Assembly (NCBI GenBank): GCA_041908795.1
Contig: JAYRER010000046.1
Location: 1-8,318, forward strand
Length of the DNA stretch: 8,318 nucleotides
DNA from: CAYLHB01 sp041908795
GTDB taxonomy: Bacteria; Patescibacteriota; Minisyncoccia; Phycocordibacterales; UBA12088
Direction of reading: 5' to 3'
Shown here: positions 1 to 4,599 of the stretch, one piece after another
Numbering within the stretch: position 1 is the first letter of the stretch
How the letters are laid out: each line of letters begins with the position of its first letter
Notes under the pieces: model-generated
Database searches by the model: none
The model's input: the letters and a program-made list of their open reading frames with translations, nothing else
What the model was told of the DNA's origin: nothing
Translations under genes and position numbers: made by a program

Positions 1-2
1 AA

Positions 3-701
3 ACCCTCGGAGAAGCAAAGCAGGTTAAGGGCCACTGGTATCTTCGGAGCCTCGTGCCGGATCCAGAGAATCCGGGGGAATCAGTTTTTCGTGGAACCTT
101 GGAAAAGCGCCAACGCAAAGTAGCAGAAGACTTAGAGACTGCGTTAGGAGTACCAGTTTGTTTGGACAATGATGCAACCATAGTAGGACTGGGAGAAGCG
201 CACTACGGAGCGGGAAGGGGATTCTCTATCGTTGCATACCTCACAGTATCGACAGGTGTCGGAGGTACACGCATTGAGGAGGGAAGGGTGACCCGGTCTG
301 CCTTTGGCTTCGAACCGGGACATCAAGTGCTGGACATCGACAAAACAGTGTTTCCCACACTTGCAGCTGACGAAGCAGAAGAGCTTATCTCTGGTACGGC
401 AACTGCGGAGCGATTCGGGAAAAAGGCATACGAAGTCACCGACCCGAAAGTTTGGGATGAACTTGCACTCCTTTTGGGATACGTGCTCAATAACGTTGCG
501 GTGTTTTGGTCCCCCAACGTCATCGTACTTGGTGGCTCGATGATAGTGGGCAATCCTGCAATATCCGTAGAGCGAGCAACAGAGCATTTTGATAGACTAT
601 GTACGATATTCCCTAATAAACCCCTTGTGAAGAGGGCAGAACTCAAAGACGTGGGTGGGTTGTATGGTGCACTTGCCCTTTCCAGTGAGATATTTCCATA
701 G
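3..701 (+). CDS. ROK family sugar kinase/regulator, 5' end outside window
   Basis: The reading frame is open from the window edge, so the GTG at 54 is not the start; 232 codons are visible. ROK proteins are cytoplasmic sugar kinases (glucokinase, N-acetyl-sugar kinases) or sugar-sensing repressors. The N-terminal phosphate-binding DxGxT motif must lie off-window. Visible are LDNDATIVGLGEAHYGAG (the Asp at 171-173 matches the ROK catalytic base), the STGVGG phosphate loop, and FEPGH (312-323), matching the ExGH sugar/zinc motif. The usual CxCGxxGC zinc-binding cysteines that follow are absent: the stretch reads DIDKTVFPTLAADEAEELISGT. The C-terminal part has the usual NVIVLGGSM strand and ends normally. 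Substrate cannot be read from sequence; glucokinase is only the default guess. The family call is firm, and a kinase is more likely than a repressor, although a repressor's N-terminal HTH would also be off-window. Confidence 0.88.
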   Translation, partial: TLGEAKQVKGHWYLRSLVPDPENPGESVFRGTLEKRQRKVAEDLETALGVPVCLDNDATIVGLGEAHYGAGRGFSIVAYLTVSTGVGGTRIEEGRVTRSAFGFEPGHQVLDIDKTVFPTLAADEAEELISGTATAERFGKKAYEVTDPKVWDELALLLGYVLNNVAVFWSPNVIVLGGSMIVGNPAISVERATEHFDRLCTIFPNKPLVKRAELKDVGGLYGALALSSEIFP

Positions 702-703
702 TT

Positions 704-727
704 AATATGGCTTAACAAAGCCATATT
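704..727 (+). terminator. Hairpin after ROK gene, possible weak terminator
   Basis: A perfect 10-bp stem, AATATGGCTT (704-713) with AAGCCATATT (718-727), closes an AACA tetraloop three bases after the ROK stop codon. Only TGTT follows, with no proper U-run, so termination may be weak or the hairpin may simply protect the 3' end. Confidence 0.45.
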
Positions 728-763
728 GTTCGCCAAAAAGAACCACTACACAACAGAAGATAC

Positions 764-792
764 TGGACGTCAATAGATTCCTGTGGTATAGT
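764..792 (+). promoter_or_regulatory. Extended -10 promoter for the SLT gene
   Basis: TGGACG (764-769, four of six to TTGACA), a 17-bp spacer and TATAGT (787-792) preceded by TGG, which gives an extended -10 (TGnTATAGT). The predicted start of transcription is about 798-800, just before the hairpin at 802-826. Confidence 0.5.
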
Positions 793-801
793 TACAAATG
801 C

Positions 802-831
802 CCCCAATGCGACTATTCGCTAGGGGTTTTT
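802..831 (+). promoter_or_regulatory. Leader hairpin with T-run directly before the SLT start
   Basis: CCCC (802-805) pairs with GGGG (823-826), and GCGA (809-812) pairs with TCGC (817-820) around the loop CTAT, with a small internal loop between. TTTTT follows at 827-831. By shape it is an intrinsic terminator, but it sits between the predicted promoter and the TTG start at 835, and its GGGG strand is the only purine-rich ribosome-binding candidate. It could be the end of the upstream ROK transcript, an attenuator, or an SD-masking hairpin. Confidence 0.45.
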
Positions 832-834
832 CTA

Positions 835-1341
835 TTGCCAGCTAAGAATCGGCTCATCATAGGATCTGTACTAGCAACGCTCATTATTGTGGGAACTTCT
901 TGGGTCAATCCCGTTATGGTCACCACAACCTCTCCCGCGCTTCCAGCACAAGTTGCACGGGCCAGTGAGAGAGAATTAACCGCTCCACAGGAGCTCGTTA
1001 CTCCCGAGGACATACGAGGACCTAAAGTGGCAGGTGATTCGCAAAACGTGGAAGAAAAGGTTCGCGAATACTTCAAGGACGAGCCGGTACTCGTTGCCAT
1101 TGCACGGTGCGAGTCGAACTTCCGCCAGAACGACACTACTGGCAACACACTACGCGGTCGTGTAAACCCGGCTGATCTTGGGGTGATGCAGGTAAATGAG
1201 AAGTACCATGCGGCTACCGCGATAAAACTTGGTCACGATCTTCACAGCATAGAAGGTAACCTCGCGTACGCAAAGTATCTCTATGAATCACAGGGGACGC
1301 GCCCATGGAATGCGAGCCGCCACTGTTGGCGGTTGTACTAA
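835..1341 (+). CDS. Secreted/anchored SLT-type lysozyme-like transglycosylase
   Basis: A 168-residue protein with an N-terminal hydrophobic signal or anchor (about residues 6-24), a polar Ser/Thr/Pro/Glu-rich spacer (30-70) and a C-terminal lysozyme-fold domain (about 71-165). The motifs fit the SLT/lysozyme-like family: ARCES (candidate catalytic Glu93), NPADLGVMQVN (111-121) and AYAKYLYESQG (144-154). C92 and C164 could form a disulfide, as expected for an exported protein. Such proteins cleave glycan strands of peptidoglycan outside the membrane; this short form with RCESNF and the LRGRVNPADLGVMQ segment is, from memory, common in Parcubacteria. The TTG start is chosen because no in-frame ATG precedes the hydrophobic segment and the first internal one (about codon 28) would remove it. 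The frame stays open upstream, so the start is not certain. It has its own promoter and no clear terminator. Confidence 0.85.
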   Translation: MPAKNRLIIGSVLATLIIVGTSWVNPVMVTTTSPALPAQVARASERELTAPQELVTPEDIRGPKVAGDSQNVEEKVREYFKDEPVLVAIARCESNFRQNDTTGNTLRGRVNPADLGVMQVNEKYHAATAIKLGHDLHSIEGNLAYAKYLYESQGTRPWNASRHCWRLY

Positions 1342-1386
1342 AAAACAGCACCCAACGCACTTGCACGAGGTGGCATATGGAATGTA

Positions 1387-1398
1387 GTGTGTACACAC
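1387..1398. repeat. Perfect 12-bp palindrome GTGTGTACACAC
   Basis: A perfect palindrome between the SLT gene and the small membrane protein gene, followed at once by the related AGTGCACAC. It could be a regulator site. If the alternative start at 1377 of the next gene is used, it lies inside coding sequence. Confidence 0.35.
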
Positions 1399-1424
1399 AG
1401 TGCACACGTAACTTAATTTTTTGC

Positions 1425-1616
1425 ATGCCTCCATTACTTAAAAAATCACTCAAGATCGGTGTAGGTGTGTTTCTCATCCCACTCGCTTTTCTTACAGGAA
1501 AGATATGGCCGTGGTGGCAGGAGCAACCATTGCCAGTAAAGATCATATCCGCACCGTTTGTGCTTCCAGTCACGGGAGTAGTGTTTGTAGTATCGTTCTG
1601 GTATAACGATCTATAA
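1425..1616 (+). CDS. Small two-helix membrane protein, unknown function
   Basis: A 63-residue protein beginning MPPLLKKSLKIGVGV. It has two hydrophobic segments, about residues 9-24 and 38-58, joined by a short Trp-rich turn (KIWPWWQEQPLP), so it is probably a helical hairpin in the inner membrane; the basic N-terminus suggests both ends are inside. I do not recognise the family. ATG 1425 gives a natural basic-then-hydrophobic N-terminus but has no SD. The in-frame ATG at 1377 has GAGG six bases upstream and would add 16 residues with three cysteines, so the start is open. It follows the SLT gene by 83 bases with no terminator between them, so the two may be co-transcribed. Confidence 0.6.
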   Translation: MPPLLKKSLKIGVGVFLIPLAFLTGKIWPWWQEQPLPVKIISAPFVLPVTGVVFVVSFWYNDL

Positions 1617-1638
1617 CTGCGCACTCATTCACAAGCAA

Positions 1639-1666
1639 TTGACATTATTTTAAGGTAAGGTATAAC
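1639..1666 (+). promoter_or_regulatory. Strong sigma70-type promoter of the barrel gene
   Basis: A perfect -35 TTGACA (1639-1644), a 16-bp spacer and TATAAC (1661-1666, five of six). Transcription should start near 1673, leaving a leader of about 35 bases. This is the best promoter in the window. One AAGGTAAGGT repeat runs into the -10. Confidence 0.72.
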
Positions 1667-1686
1667 GGTACGAGTCAAGGTAAGGT
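1652..1686 (+). repeat. Two AAGGTAAGGT repeats, possible operator
   Basis: Identical 10-bp copies lie at 1652-1661 and 1677-1686, each made of two tandem AAGGT units. The copies are 25 bp apart. The first fills the spacer and touches the -10; the second lies just after the predicted transcription start. A protein bound there would be well placed to repress, but no regulator is identified. Confidence 0.5.
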
Positions 1687-1694
1687 CAAAACTG

Positions 1695-1709
1695 AAAGGA
1701 TCAGTGGTG
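1695..1709 (+). promoter_or_regulatory. Ribosome binding site that decides the barrel gene start
   Basis: AAAGGA at 1695-1700 is followed by tandem GTG codons at 1704 and 1707. Spacing is three bases to the first and six to the second, so the second is the likelier start. Confidence 0.55.
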
Positions 1710-2372
1710 TACAAATTTCTGAATTTGCTTCCTGTTTGCTTCTGCATGGTGTTTGTTGCTCCGTCCTACGCCGAGGAGGCACAGGAGAGCGGCGATGTAT
1801 CGTCTACCATCATCCACAACATCGAACTATCGCTCTACGCCGGAACACCCTTAGCGATGGGAGGGTCAGTAGGTTCCAGCGGGGAATTCTCCAGTCGCCA
1901 AGGGCCCGGCTCCGGATGGGAAGTGGGCTCAGTGGCCAGTTACCCTCTCCTGCAAAAAGGTGACTGGACGTTTGGTATTGCCGGGGGATTCTGGCACCAA
2001 TATCTGAAAACCGCAATCAGCGACAGTAAGAGTGGGGGGACCGAAGGGTCGGTCACCACATACGCTCCCGGGTTTGGTGGGTTTGCGGAGTATCAGTTTG
2101 ACAAAGATTGGTCAGGACGCGCAACTTCGCTTGTGGGTCCCGCATACGTTGATTTTCACGATCAGCGCTCAAACGGGAACTCGTGGGCGTTCAGTCCACG
2201 CGTAATTCTCGAAGCTGCGTACTGTTTTCACAATCAGAGCAGTGTGTGTGCAGGACCATACATGTCAGGGTGGGGTGTACTCCCGCTCAATGCAAAGGGT
2301 GAACCGGGGGGAAGGAATGTGAGCGGCGGAAGTATGTATGGAGGTACAGTGGGACTAACTATTCGATTCTGA
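1707..2372 (+). CDS. Secreted protein resembling an 8-stranded outer-membrane beta-barrel
   Basis: A 221-residue protein with a signal peptide (about 1-22, cleavage after SYA, no lipobox). GTG 1707 is preferred over GTG 1704 because AAAGGA (1695-1700) is then six rather than three bases away. The mature part is rich in Gly, Ser, Tyr and Trp and can be divided into about eight alternating strands (about 38-50, 70-81, 87-104, 115-131, 135-150, 160-174, 180-193, 209-221) separated by polar turns. It ends TVGLTIRF, with hydrophobic residues at every second position and a terminal Phe, the classical beta-signal read by the Bam machinery. C173 and C181 may form a disulfide. The size suits OmpX/OmpW-like barrels, but I do not recognise a specific family. 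It has its own strong promoter and terminator, so it is probably expressed singly and abundantly. An exported beta-rich protein that is not a barrel is the main alternative. Confidence 0.6.
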   Translation: MYKFLNLLPVCFCMVFVAPSYAEEAQESGDVSSTIIHNIELSLYAGTPLAMGGSVGSSGEFSSRQGPGSGWEVGSVASYPLLQKGDWTFGIAGGFWHQYLKTAISDSKSGGTEGSVTTYAPGFGGFAEYQFDKDWSGRATSLVGPAYVDFHDQRSNGNSWAFSPRVILEAAYCFHNQSSVCAGPYMSGWGVLPLNAKGEPGGRNVSGGSMYGGTVGLTIRF

Positions 2373-2380
2373 AAACGGAC

Positions 2381-2422
2381 GTTCGATGCCGCGCGGAACC
2401 TTACCGCGCGGCGAACTTTTTT
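2381..2422 (+). terminator. Strong intrinsic terminator of the barrel gene
   Basis: GCCGCGCGG (2388-2396) pairs with CCGCGCGGC (2404-2412) around a seven-base loop. The stem is lengthened by GTTC (2381-2384) with GAAC (2413-2416) across a three-base bulge, and six T follow at 2417-2422. Confidence 0.93.
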
Positions 2423-2550
2423 AAACAATCAATACTCAAACTTACAGTGATGATCTTAAAACTCACCATTATAAAGCCAACACCTATGGGGGAAAGTAGG
2501 GGAAAGCTACGGGTAACTAGTATCATTTCCTGGCAAAAGCAGTACCACGT

Positions 2551-2564
2551 ATGTCGCACAATAT
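2551..2564 (+). repeat. 14-bp repeat ATGTCGCACAATAT, copy 1
   Basis: Identical to 3072-3085, same orientation. A near copy (12 of 14 over the shifted window TGTCGCACAATATT) lies at 3481-3494 in the divergent promoter region. Function unknown. Confidence 0.4.
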
Positions 2565-2640
2565 ATCTTTTGCGCAATAGCGTACTTTGTCCTTGGCCGT
2601 AAGATGACAGGTCTGCTGGAGCGTGATTTAAGAACACTAC

Positions 2641-2669
2641 TTTACCGCTGAGTAAGAACCGACTATAAC
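2641..2669 (+). promoter_or_regulatory. Candidate promoter within the intergenic region
   Basis: TTTACC (2641-2646, four of six), a 17-bp spacer and TATAAC (2664-2669), the same -10 hexamer as the barrel promoter. Predicted start is near 2676. There is no credible gene downstream, which points to a noncoding transcript. Confidence 0.4.
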
Positions 2670-2675
2670 TATCTG

Positions 2676-2776
2676 TGCTTACGGCGAGCATGCGCTCTCT
2701 CAAGACAGTAATACACCGCAAGTACTCGACATTTCCTGCCCTCCGATACTTTGAAAATGTCGAGTGGTTCATTTTT
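2676..2776 (+). ncRNA. Candidate small RNA of about 100 nt
   Basis: It starts at the promoter candidate above. It carries a small hairpin (GAGC 2686-2689 with GCTC 2694-2697) and then a perfect 11-bp stem, ACTCGACATTT (2724-2734) with AAATGTCGAGT (2755-2765). The 20-base loop includes CCCTCC (2739-2744), which is complementary to Shine-Dalgarno sequences. A T5 run at 2772-2776 follows after a six-base gap, so termination would be imperfect. The family is not recognised; the call rests only on the arrangement of promoter, stem and T-run. Confidence 0.3.
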
Positions 2777-3018
2777 CGTGCTTGTATGACTTGCAGACTC
2801 TACTGCAAACAGTGCTCGTGCGTTGACGAACGACTTGTGCGATCCTTTGAGTACTGGACAGACGTTTTTAACGCTAATCAATCAAGTCCCGCACCAGAAA
2901 CCAAGAAACGCGACTTGCGCAAGGTACGTCTTCGCTGTGTCACTCGTTGGTACAGGTAGTGAGTCGTATCTGCAAGGATTACCATTCGAACACACTAGTT
3001 CAGAAAACGCGACATATT

Positions 3019-3039
3019 GTTGAATTTACGAAATTCAAC
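3019..3039. repeat. Perfect interrupted palindrome
   Basis: GTTGAATTT (3019-3027), ACG, AAATTCAAC (3031-3039). It forms a 9-bp stem in RNA from either strand, or could be a dimer-binding site in DNA. It lies about 120 bases past the stop of the minus-strand DUF3467-like gene, without a U-run on either strand. Confidence 0.55.
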
Positions 3040-3071
3040 GAGTAAGCCGATACATGTAGTGATATAAGTTA

Positions 3072-3085
3072 ATGTCGCACAATAT
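3072..3085 (+). repeat. 14-bp repeat ATGTCGCACAATAT, copy 2
   Basis: Identical to 2551-2564. Its first seven bases (ATGTCGC, 3072-3078) are also the reverse complement of GCGACAT at 3009-3015, so the two could close a stem around the palindrome at 3019-3039. Confidence 0.4.
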
Positions 3086-3157
3086 TTTAGGAACTTTATT
3101 TCCTTGCAATATGCTTGTACTACACAAGCACCATTGCGGCACTCTCGAGAACCCCCA

Positions 3158-3412
3158 CTATGCTCCCTTTGTGGTATGTCTCGTGAAGTGCTTTTGGATG
3201 GTGTCTTCGAGCGCATTTTTGAAGCGAATCGCATGCTCGCGGGTGAGGACAACTTCGGAGACCAGTGTCCCCCGCCCCTCCTCCGGGCGAACGTAGGCGA
3301 ACTGAAACGAGACCTCTTCATTCGTCACGTTTATCTTTGCGATGTTCGCAAACACCGGCTTACTGTCGGGTGCAATGTGAATAGTGATTTGCTGAGGTGT
3401 AGGAACAGTCAT
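3158..3412 (-). CDS. DUF3467-like small protein
   Basis: An 84-residue protein. The pattern fits the DUF3467 family, whose function is unknown: an N-terminal strand (ITIHIAPD), the conserved VFANIAKINVTNEEVSFQFAYV core, a strand with VSEVVLTREHAIRFKNALEDTI and a C-terminal helix. Length is normal for the family and there is no signal peptide or membrane segment, so it is a small cytoplasmic protein. ATG 3412 is taken as the start; an in-frame TTG at 3421 would add three residues. Neither has a good SD. It is transcribed away from the 310-residue gene and towards the barrel gene, alone. No clear terminator follows the stop; the palindrome at 3019-3039 is the nearest stable hairpin. Confidence 0.78.
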   Translation of the reverse strand: MTVPTPQQITIHIAPDSKPVFANIAKINVTNEEVSFQFAYVRPEEGRGTLVSEVVLTREHAIRFKNALEDTIQKHFTRHTTKGA

Positions 3413-3607
3413 TGTAGTCAATTTAATTCTACTTCAATAATATTTTGCACAAAAAATAAGTGGGGTGCGCGTTTGGTTAGTGTAGCACAATTTTATTGAC
3501 TAATTTCTTATAGTAGGACCACAGTCATGTACTATGTTGCATTACCCGTGCTGTTCCTGTAAATTCTTATCAGACTATTGACAAATCACTTGAAAATTGG
3601 ATGTGAC
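3413..3607. promoter_or_regulatory. AT-rich divergent promoter region
   Basis: This stretch separates two divergent genes and must hold both promoters. For the plus gene, TTGCAT (3537-3542), 17 bp, TAAATT (3560-3565) is the best pair I see, and it is weak. For the minus gene, TTGTGC and TAGAAT (reverse complement of about 3426-3452) are 15 bp apart, too close to be convincing. TGTAGCACAATTTT (3481-3494) resembles the 14-bp repeats on the left. Confidence 0.35.
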
Positions 3608-4540
3608 ATGGACGCTGATGAATCGCAAACACCACATTTACTCGTACGAGACCTGCAACAGGTAGTGCCGTTCATACAGGCATTGACAAATGGCGAAAAA
3701 ACGCTTACGGGGTGGCTTTCTAGTATTCCGGGGAAGCATGGATTCAGTCTACAAAACAGCTGGGCAAAAACTGGCAACAAGCGCTTACCGCAAAACGTTG
3801 CAAAAGAGCTCAGGAAGTTACTAAGAGTTTCTGTTCAATGTTTCGGCACCTCATCAACTAACGGAGCCCGTTGTACGGTTATGTTGGCTGGGGGCAGAAC
3901 TTCGAAGGGAGGCTACATCACAAAGGGTTCAGGAAATTCTGTTAAGTTCTTCTGTTCCCAATCGTGCAGCAACTATCCTGTGGTACAAGCTACCACTGCT
4001 TCGGTACTCGCTGTAGACCCACTTGTGTCGCTACCGTCTACCCCACCTATCGCACCCCAACCTCAATCTGACACACAACCAGACCCGACACCAATACCAC
4101 TGAACGAACAAGAGGTTGTACGAAAGTTCAATGAAATTATCCTCTGGATACGAAAAATACATGACGCAGTCACCGACCTCCGACAGGGACAACTGACACT
4201 TTCACAGGAGATTTCTGTTAGGGACGCAGTGCACATTCCCGTTTCCACAAAAACGAGGTACGACTCTGATCACGCAATTCCAGAAGCGCGAAGGGGAACA
4301 AATGGGAAAGGAGGTCAGTGTGTGAACTCTCAACCCATTGATGTGGTAAGACAATTCAAAAGATTACTTGAAAAAGAGTTAACAAAAGGCTGGAGTCAAT
4401 GGCCCGAAGGACGCCTTCGGAAGCTGGTGGGTGATGTGCTTAACACCAATGAGAAGAACGTGGATTTGCCAAGTAGGGAGTGGAAAACAAAAAATGAATT
4501 TGTCGAAGAGACAATTGCTAAGAACTTGAATTCGTCATAG
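3608..4540 (+). CDS. Unrecognised protein with Cys4 module, Pro-rich linker and C-terminal domain
   Basis: A 310-residue protein that I do not recognise. From the N-terminus: a helical segment (10-70, including LVRDLQQVVPFIQAL and NVAKELRKLLRV), a cysteine module with C78, C89, C116 and C120, a Pro-rich linker (about 142-166), a helix (167-200, EVVRKFNEIILWIRKIHDAV) and a basic C-terminal domain (about 240-310, starting at SQPIDVVRQF). The module reads QCFGTSSTNGARC then FCSQSC, resembling small zinc-binding modules with CxxTxxxGxxC followed by a second Cys pair, so zinc binding is likely but unproven. There is no signal peptide. ATG 3608 is chosen; TTG 3578 would add ten residues, and neither has a good SD. 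In contrast, a perfect SD and in-frame GTG lie inside the gene at 4307-4324. Nucleic-acid binding is a guess from the Cys module and basic C-terminus. It ends at a strong terminator. Confidence 0.72.
   Translation: MDADESQTPHLLVRDLQQVVPFIQALTNGEKTLTGWLSSIPGKHGFSLQNSWAKTGNKRLPQNVAKELRKLLRVSVQCFGTSSTNGARCTVMLAGGRTSKGGYITKGSGNSVKFFCSQSCSNYPVVQATTASVLAVDPLVSLPSTPPIAPQPQSDTQPDPTPIPLNEQEVVRKFNEIILWIRKIHDAVTDLRQGQLTLSQEISVRDAVHIPVSTKTRYDSDHAIPEARRGTNGKGGQCVNSQPIDVVRQFKRLLEKELTKGWSQWPEGRLRKLVGDVLNTNEKNVDLPSREWKTKNEFVEETIAKNLNSS
4307..4324 (+). promoter_or_regulatory. Internal Shine-Dalgarno and in-frame GTG start
   Basis: AAAGGAGGT (4307-4315) is a full match to the consensus ribosome binding site, and GTG at 4322 follows after the ideal six bases, in frame with the surrounding gene. 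Initiation there would give a separate 72-residue C-terminal product (4322-4540). Confidence 0.45.
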
Positions 4541-4555
4541 ACAATGCAAATGTGA

Positions 4556-4590
4556 GCGGGCGCAACACATAACGCGCCCGCCGTTTTTTT
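4556..4590 (+). terminator. Intrinsic terminator between convergent genes
   Basis: GCGGGCGC (4556-4563) and GCGCCCGC (4574-4581) form an 8-bp GC stem with a ten-base loop, followed by CG and seven T (4584-4590). It ends the 310-residue gene. The same hairpin follows the M23 gene on the minus strand, but without a U-run there, so it is at best a weak terminator for that operon. Confidence 0.93.
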
Positions 4591-4599
4591 ACATGGTTT

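Larger units (their letters stand above)
2423..3157. other. Gene-poor convergent intergenic region
   Basis: About 735 bases lie between the barrel gene terminator and the stop of the minus-strand DUF3467-like gene. I see no convincing protein gene: the open frames are low quality, overlap one another on both strands, or run into the terminator. It does hold a promoter-like pair followed by a hairpin (candidate small RNA, about 2641-2776), a perfect interrupted palindrome (3019-3039), a 7-bp inverted repeat TGCTTGT/ACAAGCA (3112-3130), and two copies of a 14-bp motif. No tRNA or known large RNA was recognised by eye. Confidence 0.6.

Noticed and set aside
54..56. GTG as start of the ROK gene
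   Set aside because: The frame is open to the window edge and the N-terminal ATP-binding part of the family is missing, so this is an internal codon.
2401..2772. 123-codon open frame on the minus strand
   Set aside because: Its C-terminal codons lie in the terminator hairpin, it has no SD, and the product looks like no known family.
2675..2959. 94-codon plus-strand frame with a cysteine cluster (CMTCRLYCKQCSC)
   Set aside because: The Cys spacing is striking, but there is no SD, the composition is not protein-like, and the frame overlaps the hairpin of the candidate small RNA. It is worth a homology search only.
2423..3157. Search by eye for tRNA, tmRNA, RNase P RNA, SRP RNA or a CRISPR array
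   Set aside because: No T-loop GTTCGANTC with matching acceptor stem, no known conserved RNA cores, and no regularly spaced repeats.
3104..3499. 131-codon plus-strand frame
   Set aside because: It lies opposite the DUF3467-like gene, which has clear family features.
3578..3583. TTGACA as a -35 box
   Set aside because: No -10 at a suitable distance (ATGTGA at 17 bp), and it overlaps the possible TTG start of the 310-residue gene.
704..4590. Possible mobile or genomic island
   Set aside because: The genes are unusual, but I found no transposase, integrase, flanking target duplication or tRNA end, so an island cannot be supported.
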